Part shown: piece by piece, positions 43,642 through 55,032 of the stretch
How the letters are laid out: each line of letters opens with the position of its first letter
Position numbering within the stretch: the stretch's first letter is position 1
NCBI RefSeq assembly: GCF_000384255.1
Contig: NZ_KB913035.1
Location: 2,739,788 to 2,803,787, forward strand
Reading direction: 5' to 3'
DNA from: Methylotenera mobilis 13
GTDB taxonomy: Bacteria; Pseudomonadota; Gammaproteobacteria; Burkholderiales; Methylophilaceae
DNA length: 64,000 nucleotides
Made by a program: the position numbers and the translations under genes
The notes under the pieces: model-generated
What the model was told of the DNA's origin: nothing
Databases searched by the model: none
The model's input: the letters and a program-made list of their open reading frames with translations, nothing else

Positions 43642-43718
43642 TGGTCGGCGTGGAGAGATTCGAACTCCCGACATCCTGCTCCCAAAGCAGGCGCGCTACC
43701 AGGCTACGCTACACGCCG
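43642..43718 (-). tRNA. tRNA-Pro (TGG)
   Basis: The 77-base gene has acceptor CGGCGTG/CACGCCG, anticodon loop TTTGGGA (TGG), T-loop TTCGAAT and an encoded CCA. It is the first gene of the cluster and divergent from folD. Confidence 0.97.
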
Positions 43719-43821
43719 AAGAGGCAGTAATATAACCAAAACTAAGATGAAGGTCAATCGCTATATGCTAAAATGACGTTTTATTTTACAAATTAATTGA
43801 ATTTTTAGATTCTGACACCCA

Positions 43822-44688
43822 ATGACAGCTCAAATTATCAATGGCAAGGCGATTGCCGACAATTTATTAGACTCAATCAAAGAAAGAATCAACCAACGCC
43901 TGTTAGCAAACAAACCTGCACCTGGCCTTGCAGTTATTTTATTGGGCGGTGATCCTGCCTCATCAATCTACGTGCGCAACAAGCGTACGGCATGTGAGAA
44001 AGTGGGCATTCGCTCTGTCGCTTACGACTTACCTTCCACAACAACTGAGGCTGAACTACTGGCATTAATTGAGCAGCTCAACCATGATGATTCAATTAAT
44101 GGCATTTTGGTTCAATCCCCACTTCCAGCACATATTAAAGATGAGCACGTGATTGAGTGCATCAGCCCAGATAAAGATGTAGACGGATTTCACCCTTACA
44201 ACATTGGACGCTTAGCTGTACGCCAACCCACACTGCGCTCATGCACTCCATTTGGTGTAATCAAGCTGTTAGAAGCGACCAATATCAAACTCATGGGCTT
44301 GGATGCCGTTGTGGTTGGGGTATCGAACCACGTGGGTCGACCAATGGGCTTAGAGCTACTACTAGCAGGCTGCACAGTAACCAGCTGCCATCGCCACACC
44401 AAAGACCTAGCTAAAATCATCGCAAATGCTGACCTGATTGTGGCAGCAGCAGGCAAGGCCGGTTTAATCAAAGGGGAATGGATTAAGCCTGGTGCCATTG
44501 TGATTGATATTGGCATCAACCGCTTAGAAGATGGCCGCATTTGTGGTGACGTTGATTTCAACGTAGCAAAAGAACGCGCTGGCTGGATTACTCCAGTTCC
44601 TGGCGGCGTGGGTCCAATGACAGTGGCCACCTTAATGGAGAACACTCTTCTTTCGCTAGAGCTTAGCGAACAAAACGGCATTATTTAA
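43822..44688 (+). CDS. folD: Methylene-tetrahydrofolate dehydrogenase/cyclohydrolase
   Basis: The 288-aa bifunctional enzyme interconverts methylene-, methenyl- and formyl-tetrahydrofolate with NADP. Catalytic residues are Y50 and K54 in YVRNK, with [12 protein letters not shown] (about 93-104), [13 protein letters not shown] and NADP loop [13 protein letters not shown] (about 163-175), where the usual R of GRS is replaced by N, and [14 protein letters not shown] near the end. In a methylotroph it also serves one-carbon flow; that is inference. Confidence 0.95.
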   Translation: MTAQIINGKAIADNLLDSIKERINQRLLANKPAPGLAVILLGGDPASSIYVRNKRTACEKVGIRSVAYDLPSTTTEAELLALIEQLNHDDSINGILVQSPLPAHIKDEHVIECISPDKDVDGFHPYNIGRLAVRQPTLRSCTPFGVIKLLEATNIKLMGLDAVVVGVSNHVGRPMGLELLLAGCTVTSCHRHTKDLAKIIANADLIVAAAGKAGLIKGEWIKPGAIVIDIGINRLEDGRICGDVDFNVAKERAGWITPVPGGVGPMTVATLMENTLLSLELSEQNGII

Positions 44689-44836
44689 CCTCATTAAATC
44701 AATTGGATAGTGTCATATAAATAGAGTTTTGCATCAAACCATTAATCAGTGTACACTCATGCGCTAATTTTAAGAGCTAACATCTTAGTTAGTTCAGTTT
44801 TCAATATTTTTAATTTTTTGTATTTGGGTAATTATT

Positions 44837-45259
44837 ATGGCAGATGTAATTAGTAAGCATTTCACGCCTTATCAGCCGAAGCCTGATGAAGAATACATGA
44901 GCAAAACTCAACTTGAACATTTTCGTTCAATATTAAATGACTGGAAAGCTGAGTTAAGCCAAGAGCTCGACCGCACTGTGCACACCATGCAAGATGAGGT
45001 GACCATGTTTGCTGACCCTAACGACAGAGCTAGCCAAGAGTCTGACATGACGCTTGAACTGCGTAATCGCGACCGTGAGCGTAAACTCATTAAGAAAATT
45101 GACGAAACCTTACGCAACATCGAACACGAAGAATATGGTTACTGCGAAGGCTGCGGCATTGAGATCGGCTTAAAACGTTTAGAGGCTCGTCCAACAGCAA
45201 CACTATGTATCGATTGCAAAACTTTGGATGAACTCAGAGAGCGTCAAGTAGCGAAATAA
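44837..45259 (+). CDS. dksA: RNA polymerase-binding transcription factor DksA
   Basis: The 140-aa protein has a coiled-coil of two helices (about 25-95) with the acidic tip in DPNDRASQES, and a four-cysteine zinc finger C103, C106, C124 and C127. It binds the secondary channel of RNA polymerase and with ppGpp mediates the stringent response. Length and zinc ligands match canonical DksA rather than TraR-like forms. It stands alone with a strong terminator behind it. Confidence 0.95.
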   Translation: MADVISKHFTPYQPKPDEEYMSKTQLEHFRSILNDWKAELSQELDRTVHTMQDEVTMFADPNDRASQESDMTLELRNRDRERKLIKKIDETLRNIEHEEYGYCEGCGIEIGLKRLEARPTATLCIDCKTLDELRERQVAK

Positions 45260-45319
45260 CCACTAGAGTGTAAAAACACTTAAACTCTTATTCAGTACTC
45301 AGGTGTTTTAAATCTTCAA

Positions 45320-45354
45320 ATAACAAAAGCCCGCATATGCGGGCTTTTTGTTAT
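45320..45354. terminator. Bidirectional terminator between dksA and pnp
   Basis: The hairpin AAAAGCCCGC/GCGGGCTTTT with loop ATAT is extended by A/T pairs, giving a T-run both ways. It separates converging dksA and pnp. Confidence 0.88.
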
Positions 45355-45378
45355 CTAGGGACGATGATGCTGTTGATA

Positions 45379-47508
45379 TTACTCGTCAGCCTCTGTCTCA
45401 GCTTTTGCTTCTTGAGCAGGTGGGTCAATCAAAGCTTTCATGCTTAGACGTACACGACCTTTTTCATCAGCCTCAACTACTTTCACCTTCACTACGTCAC
45501 CTTCCTTCAAGAAGTCAGCAACCGCATTCACACGTTGATGTGCAATTTGTGAAATGTGCAACAGACCGTCTTTACCTGGGATCAAGGTAACGATTGCACC
45601 GAAATCAAGCAACTTAATCACAGTACCTTCATAAGTTTGACCCACTTCAACTTCAGCAGTGATTTCTGCAATACGGCGTTGCGCTTCAGCACCTTGCTCA
45701 GAGCTAGTGCAAGCAATTTTCACGGTACCGTCATCTTCGATATCAATCGTTGTGCCAGTTTCTTCAGTTAAAGCACGAATCACTGCACCACCCTTACCGA
45801 TAACATCACGGATTTTTTCAGGGTTGATTTTCATCGTGATAATACGTGGTGCAAATTGTGACATTTCAGCGTTAGCACCGCTAACAGCTTGCTTCATAAT
45901 ACCCAAGATGTGTGCACGACCTTCTTTAGCCTGCGCTAAAGCCACTTGCATGATTTGTGCAGTAATGCCGGTGATTTTGATGTCCATTTGCAACGCAGTG
46001 ATACCATCTTCTGTACCCGCTACTTTAAAGTCCATATCACCTAAGTGATCTTCATCACCCAAGATGTCAGTCAACACAGCAACGCGGTTACCTTCTTTGA
46101 TCAAGCCCATTGCAATACCTGCAACGTGATTTTTCATTGGTACGCCAGCGTCCATCAATGCTAAGCAGCCACCACATACAGACGCCATCGAACTTGAACC
46201 GTTAGATTCTGTAATCTCAGAAACGACACGCATGGTGTAATCAAAATCTTCTTTAGCTGGTAGCGCAGCCACCAAAGCACGTTTTGCTAAACGGCCGTGA
46301 CCGATTTCACGACGTTTTGGTGTACCTACGCGACCAGTTTCACCAGTTGCGTATGGAGGCATGTTGTAATGCAACATAAAGCGATCATTGTATTCACCTT
46401 GCAATGCATCAATAGTTTGCTCATCGCGGCCTGTACCTAAAGTAGCCACTACTAACGCCTGTGTTTCACCGCGTGTAAACAGCGCTGAACCGTGCGTACG
46501 TGGCAACACACCAGTACGGATGCTGATAGGACGCACAGTACGTGTGTCACGACCATCAATACGTGGTTCGCCATTTAAAATTTGGCTACGTACAGTTTTA
46601 GCTTCTAAATTAAAGATTTCGTTTTTAATTTTGTTCGCTTCAGCCGTTGAAGTTTCTTCAGTAATCAACTCGCCTAATACACGGCTTGTGATTTCTTCCA
46701 ATTTAGCGGAGCGAGCACCTTTAGCTTTGATTTGGAATGCCGCATTAATATCAGCAGCAGCCAAGCTAGCCACTTTTTCAATCAATGCAGTATCTGGCTC
46801 TGGCGCAACCCAGTCCCAAGCATCTTTACCAGCTTCAGCTGTTAATTCGCTAATCATTTTGATCACTGCTTGCATTTGCTCGTGACCATAAACAACTGCA
46901 CCCAACATCACTTCTTCCGAAAGCTCTTTCGCTTCAGACTCAACCATCATCACAGCAGTTTCAGTGGCTGCAACGACTAAATCAAGCTCGGTTTCTTCTA
47001 ATTGTGCTTTAGTCGGGTTCAATACGTATTCTTCGTTGATATAACCAACACGTGCTGCACCTAGTGGACCGTAGTATGGAATACCTGATAATGACATCGC
47101 TGCAGAAGCACCGATAATTGCAGGAATATCTGCATCGATTTCTGGATCTGATGACAACACGGTTGCCACTACCTGCACTTCGTTATAAAACGCTTCTGGA
47201 AAAAGCGGGCGTAATGGACGGTCGATCAAACGACTTGTCAGTGTTTCTTTCTCAGAAGGTCGGCCTTCACGCTTGAAAAAACCACCTGGGATTTTACCTG
47301 CAGCATAGGTTTTTTCCATGTAATCTACAGTCAACGGGAAGAAGTCTTGACCTGCTTTAACTTCACGCTTGCTGGTAACAGCTACCAACACCACCGTATC
47401 ACCGTAGCTCACCATCACAGCAGCATCTGCTTGACGTGAGATTTCACCAGTTTCAAGGGTTAGCGTGTGCGCGCCGTATTGAATACTTTTAGTAACTTTA
47501 TTAAACAT
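45379..47508 (-). CDS. pnp: Polynucleotide phosphorylase
   Basis: The 709-aa 3'-5' exoribonuclease of the degradosome has two RNase PH domains (about 10-225 and 310-540; [24 protein letters not shown]), an intervening helical domain, a KH domain (about 555-610, [15 protein letters not shown]) and an S1 domain (about 620-690, [15 protein letters not shown]). Length is standard. It is the last gene after rpsO, with a terminator-like hairpin between the two that may serve pnp autoregulation. Confidence 0.97.
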   Translation of the reverse strand: MFNKVTKSIQYGAHTLTLETGEISRQADAAVMVSYGDTVVLVAVTSKREVKAGQDFFPLTVDYMEKTYAAGKIPGGFFKREGRPSEKETLTSRLIDRPLRPLFPEAFYNEVQVVATVLSSDPEIDADIPAIIGASAAMSLSGIPYYGPLGAARVGYINEEYVLNPTKAQLEETELDLVVAATETAVMMVESEAKELSEEVMLGAVVYGHEQMQAVIKMISELTAEAGKDAWDWVAPEPDTALIEKVASLAAADINAAFQIKAKGARSAKLEEITSRVLGELITEETSTAEANKIKNEIFNLEAKTVRSQILNGEPRIDGRDTRTVRPISIRTGVLPRTHGSALFTRGETQALVVATLGTGRDEQTIDALQGEYNDRFMLHYNMPPYATGETGRVGTPKRREIGHGRLAKRALVAALPAKEDFDYTMRVVSEITESNGSSSMASVCGGCLALMDAGVPMKNHVAGIAMGLIKEGNRVAVLTDILGDEDHLGDMDFKVAGTEDGITALQMDIKITGITAQIMQVALAQAKEGRAHILGIMKQAVSGANAEMSQFAPRIITMKINPEKIRDVIGKGGAVIRALTEETGTTIDIEDDGTVKIACTSSEQGAEAQRRIAEITAEVEVGQTYEGTVIKLLDFGAIVTLIPGKDGLLHISQIAHQRVNAVADFLKEGDVVKVKVVEADEKGRVRLSMKALIDPPAQEAKAETEADE

Positions 47509-47561
47509 TTATTTTCCTTTTTCAACAGACTGTTATTCACTACCCAATAACAATCTAACAA

Positions 47562-47602
47562 TAAAAAAAGCCGACGCATATCCATGCAATCGGCTTTTTA
47601 CA
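47562..47602 (-). terminator. Hairpin between rpsO and pnp
   Basis: The arms AAAAAGCCGA (47565-47574) and TCGGCTTTTT (47590-47599) enclose 15 bases, with a T-run on the minus strand. It likely ends part of rpsO transcription and lies in the pnp leader. Confidence 0.75.
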
Positions 47603-47653
47603 GCAATTATACAAGTGAAGCTAAAAACAAAAAGCTAAGCACTTTTATAACTG

Positions 47654-47923
47654 TTATTTACGCAGACCTAAACGTTGAATCAATGTTTGATAACGGCTTG
47701 AGTCTTTGCGTTTTAGATAGTCTAACAGGCTACGACGTTGGCTAACCAAAGCTAACAAACCACGACGTGAGTGGTTATCTTTTTTGTTAGATTTGAAATG
47801 CTCTGTTAAGTATGTGATACGGCTAGTTAAAAGTGCAACTTGCACTTCTGGGCTTGCTGTGTCATTTGGTGCGCGTTGATATTCTGCAACGATTTTCGCG
47901 GTATCTTGTGCTGTAATTGCCAT
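47654..47923 (-). CDS. rpsO: Ribosomal protein S15
   Basis: The 89-aa 30S protein has the usual length. Hallmarks are [35 protein letters not shown] and [10 protein letters not shown]. It binds 16S rRNA central-domain helices and bridges the subunits. It sits between truB and pnp as in most proteobacteria. Confidence 0.97.
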   Translation of the reverse strand: MAITAQDTAKIVAEYQRAPNDTASPEVQVALLTSRITYLTEHFKSNKKDNHSRRGLLALVSQRRSLLDYLKRKDSSRYQTLIQRLGLRK

Positions 47924-48071
47924 AACTTTTTCCTAATTTAGATGTTTTGCGTCAATACAAAAGTAGCCTAGAATCTGATTTAGAAACCAACCCACTCATG
48001 CATTCATTTACATGAACCGTGCATTATAGTGACAACTTTACTGCTTAACAAGTTATTTTAGCAAATAGCCT

Positions 48072-48980
48072 TTAATTATTTACTTGCTGCATCAATCGCT
48101 TAGGTGCAATTTTTCCGTCACTCTGCTGCTCACCCAAGCCTAAAAATACATTCCGCTCATCATAAAGGCGCAACAAGCCTACTGGTATATTGCCACTTCG
48201 CCAAACGGCTTGACCTTGCATTAAATAAAAAGCACTGTCCGCATCCAGCATCACAGATGGCAAATAATCTACTGCAGTTTCAGGCGGCGCTAACTTAGCT
48301 AATCGCTCCTCACTACTTAGCGCTTCAAACGCCTCTAAAGTAATGGTTTCGGCAATCACATAATTTGCAGTGGCAGTTCTACGTAAACCAATCAAATGCG
48401 CGCCACAGCCCAAATGTGCGCCTATATCTTCTGCGAGGGTGCGAATATAGGTGCCTTTAGTACAAGTCACTTCAATTTCAGCGACATCACCCGCAAAGCT
48501 AAGTACTTCAATCGCATGAATAGTAACGGTACGTACTTTACGCTCAATTTCCACACCTTCACGCGCATATTCATACAGCGCTTTACCCTCGTGCTTTAAA
48601 GCTGAATACATGGGGGGGACTTGACTGATGACACCAACAAACTTACGGCAAGCTTCATCAAACTGATTGCTGGTGACATTGACTGGTAAGGTGTTAAGCA
48701 CTGCGCCTTCAGCATCACCAGTGGTAGTGGTAACACCTAATTTTATAGTGGCGCGATAGGTTTTATCTGCATCAGTTAGATAGTGCGCGAATTTAGTTGC
48801 CTCGCCAAAACAGAGTGGCAACAAGCCTGTTGCCAATGGATCTAAAGTACCTGTATGGCCAGCTTTGGCTGCCTGTAACAACCACTTAACTCTTTGCAGC
48901 GCTTGGTTAGAAGAAAAACCTAATGGCTTATCTAATAACAAAATACCATTGATATTTTTTTTGACTCTTTTGAATTGCAA
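48072..48980 (-). CDS. truB: tRNA pseudouridine-55 synthase
   Basis: The 302-aa enzyme makes pseudouridine in the T-loop of tRNA. The catalytic aspartate is D47 in GHTGTLDPLATG. Other motifs are YRATIKLGVTT and GTYIRTLAEDIG. The start is TTG (48980) without a strong ribosome binding site, but NGILLLDKPLG begins at the correct distance, so the start fits the family. It lies 20 bases after rbfA. Confidence 0.95.
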   Translation of the reverse strand: MQFKRVKKNINGILLLDKPLGFSSNQALQRVKWLLQAAKAGHTGTLDPLATGLLPLCFGEATKFAHYLTDADKTYRATIKLGVTTTTGDAEGAVLNTLPVNVTSNQFDEACRKFVGVISQVPPMYSALKHEGKALYEYAREGVEIERKVRTVTIHAIEVLSFAGDVAEIEVTCTKGTYIRTLAEDIGAHLGCGAHLIGLRRTATANYVIAETITLEAFEALSSEERLAKLAPPETAVDYLPSVMLDADSAFYLMQGQAVWRSGNIPVGLLRLYDERNVFLGLGEQQSDGKIAPKRLMQQVNN

Positions 48981-49000
48981 AGGAAGGTGACTTCTGAAAA

Positions 49001-49357
49001 TTAAGACTTGTTTTTGTCTGAAGCGATCGCCTCATCAATTAATTTAGACATCATCATGCCATTATCAATCGATGCATCGTAAACAAAATGCAATTGTGGC
49101 ACAGTACGCAACAACATACGTTTAGCTAACTGCGTACGTAAAAAACCTGCTGACTTTTCAAGCCCCTGCTGCGTACTTTCGCTCGCTTTGGCTGCACTGT
49201 AAAAAATCTTAGCATGCGCCATGTCGCCTGTGACTTCAACAGCAGTCACAGTGACCATGCCCACGCGCGGGTCTTTAATTTCAAACATCAACAAATCTGC
49301 GATTTCTCGTTGCATTTGCTCAGCCACTCGGTGACTACGTGAAAAATCTTTTGCCAT
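49001..49357 (-). CDS. rbfA: Ribosome-binding factor A
   Basis: The KH-type cold-shock ribosome maturation factor acts on the 30S subunit. RVAEQMQREIADLL is near the start, with HAKIFYSAA and LRTVPQLHFVYDASIDNGM. The frame is open to 49396, but the ATG at 49357 has AGGA 5 bases upstream and gives the standard MAKDFSRSHRVAEQ start (118 aa). Confidence 0.95.
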   Translation of the reverse strand: MAKDFSRSHRVAEQMQREIADLLMFEIKDPRVGMVTVTAVEVTGDMAHAKIFYSAAKASESTQQGLEKSAGFLRTQLAKRMLLRTVPQLHFVYDASIDNGMMMSKLIDEAIASDKNKS

Positions 49358-49566
49358 TCTAATCCTAAATAAAGCTGAGCCGACTCTCTTAAACATTACT
49401 CACTTAAATCTTGAGCCATTCACAGAGCCCACATCAACGCCAAAATGAGGCGTCAATATAGCTAAGCGCAACCAGATACTACTTAATATATGCGGTTTGA
49501 TGCAATCTTTACGCCACAACAACCACATGCCTACAACCAATAAAGATCATAGGCACTTACTGTTAA

Positions 49567-52308
49567 CTATAAGGTACGCGCCACTTCTACCATTTCATAA
49601 ACTTCTAAGATATCACCAACCTCAATATCGTTGTAGCCTTTTAATGACAGACCGCATTCAAAGTTGTTTTTAACTTCTTTAACATCATCTTTAAAGCGTT
49701 TTAGCGAATCTAACTCACCAGTATGCACAATCACGTTATTACGCAAGATACGCACTTTAGAGTTACGTTTAATCATACCATCCTGTACGTAACAACCAGC
49801 AATCGCACCAATTTTAGAAATACGGAATACTTCACGCACTTCTACAGTACCAATCATGCTCTCTTTTTGCTCTGGTGCCAACATACCGCCAAGTGCAGCT
49901 TTTATCTCGTCAACTGCCTCGTAAATAATATTGTAGTAACGTACATCCACACCTAGCGTATCAATCAATTTACGTGCACCAGAATCGGCACGCACGTTAA
50001 AGCCAATCAATACAGCCTTAGATGCCGCTGCCAAGTTAACATCTGACTCGCTGATGGCACCAACACCTGTATGAATAATATTCACTTTCACTTCGCTGGT
50101 AGACAGTTTTTGCAAACTTGTCGCCAAGGCTTCATATGAGCCCTGCACGTCTGATTTGATAATCAAACCAAGTGTTTGCACTTCGCCTGATTCCATTTGT
50201 TCAAACATGTTCTCAAGTTTTGCTGCTTGCTGCTTAGCAAGTTTCACGTCACGGTATTTACCTTGACGGAACAATGCAATTTCACGTGCTTTGCGCTCAT
50301 CATTCAATACAATCACTTCTTCACCAGCGCTAGGCACGTCAGACAAACCTAGAATTTCTACTGGCATAGATGGACCTGCCTCTTGAATATCTTTGCCAGT
50401 TTCATCCAACATCGCACGCACTTTACCAAAAGTAGTGCCAGCTAAAATCATATCGCCACGTTTTAAGGTACCTGATTGCACTAAAATCGTTGCTACTGAA
50501 CCGCGACCTTTATCTAAACGACCTTCAATCACCAAGCCTTTTGCTGGGGTATTTTTAGGCGCTTGCAGCTCTAACACCTCAGCTTGTAACAGCACCGCTT
50601 CTAACAGGTCATCAATGCCTTGACCTGTTTTAGCTGAAACCGCACGGAACATGACATCACCACCAAAGTCTTCTGGTACAACCTCTTGGCTCACCAACTC
50701 CATTTTTACACGCTCAGGATCAGCATCTGGTTTATCAATCTTATTGATCGCCACAACAATCGGCACACCGGCTGCTTTAGCATGGTGAATCGCTTCAATC
50801 GTTTGTGGCATCACACCATCATCTGCTGAAACAACCAGAATCACGATGTCGGTGGCTTTAGCACCGCGAGCACGCATCGCAGTAAACGCTTCATGGCCCG
50901 GTGTATCTAAGAACGTCACCATTCCGCGTGGTGTTTCTACGTGGTAAGCGCCAATGTGCTGAGTAATACCACCAGCTTCGCCTGTTGCTACACGGCTACG
51001 ACGGATGTAATCCAATAATGAAGTTTTACCATGGTCTACGTGACCCATGACAGTCACAACAGGTGGTCGTGTCTCCATAACCGCTTCAGCATGCTCAGCT
51101 TCTTCGATAAACGCATCAGGATCGTTAGGTGCCGCAGCTTGCGCTTTATGCCCCATTTCTTCAACGATAATAATCGCAGTTTCTTGATCCAACACTTGGT
51201 TAATGGTCACCATCATACCCATGCCCATCAAGGTCTTAATCACTTCGCCTGATTTTACTGACATTTTGTGAGCTAAATCAGCCACTGTAATGGTCTCTGG
51301 CACAAGCACTTCATACACCAACGGCTCAGTAGGTGCTGTAAATGCATGTTGTTGATCATCATCTTGATGATGCTTGCCGCCCTTGCCTTTTGGTGCACGC
51401 CAACCTGCCTTACCACTTGCAACATCTCCGCGTGTCTTTAACCCACGCTTCTTGTTCTCAGCATCAGTCCACTCTTTATTATTACCCTTACCTTTTTTCG
51501 CATCTTTTGCGCCTGGTTTTTCAGCGCCCTCTTTGGCTACTGGCTTATGTAACGTACCCTCTGAAAGCTTAGCGGCCTTTACTTTAGCTGCCTCAGCTTC
51601 AGCTAGTTTTCTAGCCTCTTCGTCCAAACGACGCTGTGCTAATTCTTCTTTTTTGCGTTTATCTTCAGCTTGCAACGCTAGTAAAGTTGCATGACGTTTA
51701 GCTTCTTGCTCACGTAGCGCAATCTCTTCTGCACCAAGCAAGTCTTTACGACTGATGGTTTGCTGTCTAACCACAACTTTTTCAGGCTCGGCCACTGGCT
51801 CAGCAGGCACCTCAACCACTTCAGGAACGACCACTTCAGGCTCTGGTGGAACAACAGCTTCTACCACTTCAGGTTCAGCGACTTCAACAGGCAACGGCTC
51901 TTCAATCACTGGAGCGGACACTTCCACAGGCACTTCAGCTGGCTCGACTACTTCAGTAACAGCCTCCGCCACCACCTCTTCCACAACCTCATCTTCAACC
52001 ATGTCAGCATCTTCACGCTGCTCTATCACACGTTTTTTACGAACTTCAACTTGAATCGTACGTGCTTTACCGGTGTTATCGGTTTTCTTGATTTCTGTAC
52101 TTGATTTGCGTGTGAGCGTAATTTTGTTTTTAGGAGCAAGCGTACCGTGCTCTTTACGCAAATGATCTAGCAATGCCGCTTTATCATGCTCACTCAATTC
52201 ATCATCTGCGCTCGTTTTATGCACGCCAGCACTTTTAAGCTGTTCTAATAACAATGCCGTTGGCAGCTTTAATTCGCCAGCAAATTGTTCTACGGTTGTT
52301 TGTGCCAT
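49567..52308 (-). CDS. infB: Translation initiation factor IF-2
   Basis: The 913-aa GTPase places fMet-tRNA on the 30S subunit. It has the N-terminal IF2_N domain (about 1-55), a long charged Glu/Val/Pro linker (about 105-190, repeats of EVV, EVPVE), a second conserved N-domain (about 330-385), G domain with G1 GHVDHGKT (422-429), DTPGH and NKID, then the C1/C2 domains. The linker length varies between species. A 210-base gap lies before rbfA. Confidence 0.97.
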   Translation of the reverse strand: MAQTTVEQFAGELKLPTALLLEQLKSAGVHKTSADDELSEHDKAALLDHLRKEHGTLAPKNKITLTRKSSTEIKKTDNTGKARTIQVEVRKKRVIEQREDADMVEDEVVEEVVAEAVTEVVEPAEVPVEVSAPVIEEPLPVEVAEPEVVEAVVPPEPEVVVPEVVEVPAEPVAEPEKVVVRQQTISRKDLLGAEEIALREQEAKRHATLLALQAEDKRKKEELAQRRLDEEARKLAEAEAAKVKAAKLSEGTLHKPVAKEGAEKPGAKDAKKGKGNNKEWTDAENKKRGLKTRGDVASGKAGWRAPKGKGGKHHQDDDQQHAFTAPTEPLVYEVLVPETITVADLAHKMSVKSGEVIKTLMGMGMMVTINQVLDQETAIIIVEEMGHKAQAAAPNDPDAFIEEAEHAEAVMETRPPVVTVMGHVDHGKTSLLDYIRRSRVATGEAGGITQHIGAYHVETPRGMVTFLDTPGHEAFTAMRARGAKATDIVILVVSADDGVMPQTIEAIHHAKAAGVPIVVAINKIDKPDADPERVKMELVSQEVVPEDFGGDVMFRAVSAKTGQGIDDLLEAVLLQAEVLELQAPKNTPAKGLVIEGRLDKGRGSVATILVQSGTLKRGDMILAGTTFGKVRAMLDETGKDIQEAGPSMPVEILGLSDVPSAGEEVIVLNDERKAREIALFRQGKYRDVKLAKQQAAKLENMFEQMESGEVQTLGLIIKSDVQGSYEALATSLQKLSTSEVKVNIIHTGVGAISESDVNLAAASKAVLIGFNVRADSGARKLIDTLGVDVRYYNIIYEAVDEIKAALGGMLAPEQKESMIGTVEVREVFRISKIGAIAGCYVQDGMIKRNSKVRILRNNVIVHTGELDSLKRFKDDVKEVKNNFECGLSLKGYNDIEVGDILEVYEMVEVARTL

Positions 52309-52428
52309 CTTGTTGCTCCAGTATTCTTTTTTCTAAGCTTTATTGCCTAGCATTACTACTCATTATTACTTTGCTTCAGTTCGGTCAATGCTCATTGACC
52401 GATACTCATAAAGCTCTACATTTGAATA

Positions 52429-53895
52429 TTATTTAAACCAAGGTGCGCGTGCAGTCATAATCAGTGCTTTTGCTCGCTCTTCGTCCATATTTGTCAACTC
52501 AACCAACTCATCAATTGCAAGTTCGGCCAAATCGTCCATTGTTGAAATCCCTTTTGCCGCCAGCTGATGTGCAGTCGCATCATCCATACCCTCTAGCGTC
52601 AACAAGTCTTCAGCAGCTTCTTCTACCTTCTCTTCTTTAGCAATAGCCTCTGTTAACAATGCTGCACGAGCACGCTTACGTAACTCTTCGACAGTATCTT
52701 CATCAAAAGCATCGATTTGATTCATTTCAGCTAATGGAACGTATGCGATTTCTTCCAATGTGCTAAAACCTTCTTGCACTAGAATTTCAGCCACCTCTTC
52801 GTCCACGTCCAATTTTTCCATGAACAATTGACTCACACCGGCATACTCTTCTTGGTTTTTCTGTGCAGCTTGGTCAACCGTCAAGATATTGAGCGTCCAA
52901 CCTGTTAGCTCTGATGCCAAACGCACGTTTTGACCATTTCGACCAATCGCTAGCGCCAACTGCTCTTCTTCCACCACAACATCCATACTGTGTGCATCTT
53001 CATCCACAACGATGCTAGATACTTCAGCCGGTGACATTGCGTTAATCACAAACTGTGCTGGCTCCATGCTCCATAAAACAATATCCACACGCTCACCAGC
53101 CAACTCGCCAGTCACAGCCTGAACGCGCGAACCACGCATACCTACACAAGTACCAACTGGATCCAAACGCTGATCATTGCTTTTTACTGCAATTTTAGAA
53201 CGCAAGCCTGGATCACGTGCAGCTGAACGAATTTCCAACAAACCCTCTTCAATCTCAGGGACTTCCAATTCAAACAAACGCACCAGGAACTCTGGTGTGA
53301 TTCTAGACAAAATCAATTGAGGGCCACGGCCACTACGCTCGATGCGTAACAAATAAGCACGCACGCGATCACCAACACGCAAGTTTTCTTTTGGAATCAT
53401 TTGCTCGCGTGGCAATAACGACTCAATGCGACCCACCTCAATAATCGCATTACCTTTTTCCATACGCTTGATGACACCAGTTACCAGTTTTTCATCACGC
53501 GCCAAGAAGTCTTGCAAGATTTGCTCGCGCTCTGCTTCTCGCACTTTTTGCAAGATTACTTGCTTAGCAGCCTGCGCGCCAATACGCCCAAACTCAAGAT
53601 TCTCTAAAGGCTCTTCGTAATAGTCGCCGATTGTTAAGCCTTTTGAACGCTCATCTTCTTCATCAATTTGATAGGCAGAATTTTCTAGCAAGTCGTAATC
53701 AACATACTGCCAACGTCTAAATGTTTGGTATTCACCTGTTTCACGATCAATCGCAACACGCACATCGGCATCATCATGATGTTTTTTCTTTGTAGCTGAA
53801 GCCAAAGCCAGCTCCAGCGCGGTAAATATGACGTTTTTATCAACGTTTTTTTCATGCGCCAAGGCATCTACCAACAATAAAATTTCACGACTCAT
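52429..53895 (-). CDS. nusA: Transcription termination/antitermination factor NusA
   Basis: It has the NusA N-terminal polymerase-binding domain ([18 protein letters not shown]), S1 (about 135-200), two KH domains (about 230-345, [19 protein letters not shown]) and two C-terminal acidic repeats (about 360-488). The frame opens with TTG at 53901, but the ATG at 53895 has GGAG at 7 bases and the normal family start (488 aa). It autoregulates its operon in other bacteria. Confidence 0.97.
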   Translation of the reverse strand: MSREILLLVDALAHEKNVDKNVIFTALELALASATKKKHHDDADVRVAIDRETGEYQTFRRWQYVDYDLLENSAYQIDEEDERSKGLTIGDYYEEPLENLEFGRIGAQAAKQVILQKVREAEREQILQDFLARDEKLVTGVIKRMEKGNAIIEVGRIESLLPREQMIPKENLRVGDRVRAYLLRIERSGRGPQLILSRITPEFLVRLFELEVPEIEEGLLEIRSAARDPGLRSKIAVKSNDQRLDPVGTCVGMRGSRVQAVTGELAGERVDIVLWSMEPAQFVINAMSPAEVSSIVVDEDAHSMDVVVEEEQLALAIGRNGQNVRLASELTGWTLNILTVDQAAQKNQEEYAGVSQLFMEKLDVDEEVAEILVQEGFSTLEEIAYVPLAEMNQIDAFDEDTVEELRKRARAALLTEAIAKEEKVEEAAEDLLTLEGMDDATAHQLAAKGISTMDDLAELAIDELVELTNMDEERAKALIMTARAPWFK

Positions 53896-53967
53896 TTTCA
53901 ATCTCCGACTATATATTGCAGGTTAACTGCCTTATTTATTAAATTCTTACAATACTCACACTTGCAT

Positions 53968-54453
53968 TTAAAACACTGGATTTAATCGTGCTTTATCAAT
54001 ATTACTAAGCGCCATTTTGTAGGTTACCCCCTCAAAATCAAGCATCAAGTGCCCATCTTCAACACCTTTAATCAATCCTAAAAAGGTCTTTCTTGGCAAT
54101 GTGGTTTCTGTTGCATTTGGCCCTTCATCTTTCATACCGACGCGCAACTTGATCGATACGCGCTCACCAACAAACCGCAAGTAGTCAGATTCTTTCTTTA
54201 ACACGCGATCTATACCTGGTGACGATACTTCCAAGCGGTCATAATCAATCTCATGCTCAACCGCCAACAAATTACCCAGCTGATTGCTTACCAGCACGCA
54301 ATCGTCGATATTGACACTATCTTTCATATCGACAGGATTTTGTTTATCAATAAACACACGCAATAATTTGCCACGATTGGAAATCTCCAAATCAACAAGC
54401 TCATAGCCTAACTGGCTTACCGACTTTTCTATTAACGTTTGCAAATCTTGCAT
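53968..54453 (-). CDS. rimP: Ribosome maturation factor RimP
   Basis: The about 161-aa 30S assembly factor has VSQLGYELVDLEISNRGKLLRVFID and VEHEIDYDRLEVSSPGIDRVLK, both diagnostic. A GTG at 54462 is in frame, but the ATG at 54453 is the conserved MQDLQTLIEK start with GTGGAG just upstream. It opens the rimP-nusA-infB-rbfA-truB-rpsO-pnp set. Confidence 0.93.
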   Translation of the reverse strand: MQDLQTLIEKSVSQLGYELVDLEISNRGKLLRVFIDKQNPVDMKDSVNIDDCVLVSNQLGNLLAVEHEIDYDRLEVSSPGIDRVLKKESDYLRFVGERVSIKLRVGMKDEGPNATETTLPRKTFLGLIKGVEDGHLMLDFEGVTYKMALSNIDKARLNPVF

Positions 54454-54517
54454 AAACTCCACCCTTTACTCTCACCGCACAATCTGAACACGAATACGCA
54501 GATTGCAGAAACAAAAA

Positions 54518-54534
54518 ATGGGCACAAAGCCCAT
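54518..54534 (-). terminator. Hairpin in the rimP leader (possible attenuator)
   Basis: On the minus strand ATGGGC TTTGT GCCCAT is followed by a T-run, so it has the form of an intrinsic terminator about 65 bases upstream of the rimP start. Early termination here with NusA-dependent control would fit known regulation of rimP-nusA operons; for this species it is inference. Confidence 0.6.
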
Positions 54535-54735
54535 CAAAAAATTCATCCGCATTATACCAATCAATTCAATGAATTGGAAACACTACAGTTAATAAAGTTT
54601 GCTTTTAACACTTTTTACATAAATTACGCTTTTATATTCTTTTTAATTATAAATTTATACAAAACAATTATTTTTAATTATTAAATAGTTTATTTATAGT
54701 GCGTACTTTCTTACTTATTCAACATTGACTGCATT

Positions 54736-54960
54736 ATGACAAGCAAGCTAATCACACAAAATGTTACTCAAGAGATTATACGTGCTGTAGAAGATCTTCA
54801 GCATGGTACGGGGTTTGGGTCGATTGAAGTCATAGTACATGATGGCCGTGTAACACAGATTGAAAAAAGAGAGAGGCAACGCTTTAGTCAAGGCAAGCCA
54901 AATATACAAAATGTCAATACGTCTACTACACTGAGCACAATCAACAGTGAAGCGACTTAA
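54736..54960 (+). CDS. YezD-like (DUF2292) small protein
   Basis: The 74-aa protein has the DUF2292/YezD core EIIRAVEDLQ...GSIEVIVHDGRVTQIEKRE (about 13-46). Members sit next to sulfur assimilation genes in many bacteria and are of unknown function. It is the first gene of the sulfate locus, 72 bases before the porin. The C-terminus after residue 52 is polar and unstructured. Confidence 0.8.
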   Translation: MTSKLITQNVTQEIIRAVEDLQHGTGFGSIEVIVHDGRVTQIEKRERQRFSQGKPNIQNVNTSTTLSTINSEAT

Positions 54961-55032
54961 ATAATAATTCATTAGACTTTTACTGGACAACCAATACAGA
55001 AGCCTAATTAGCATTGAAATAAAGGGAACATC

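Noticed and set aside
51755..52054. Ser/Thr-rich plus-strand frame
   Set aside because: It is the antisense of the Glu/Val/Pro linker of infB, whose low complexity creates a long open frame.
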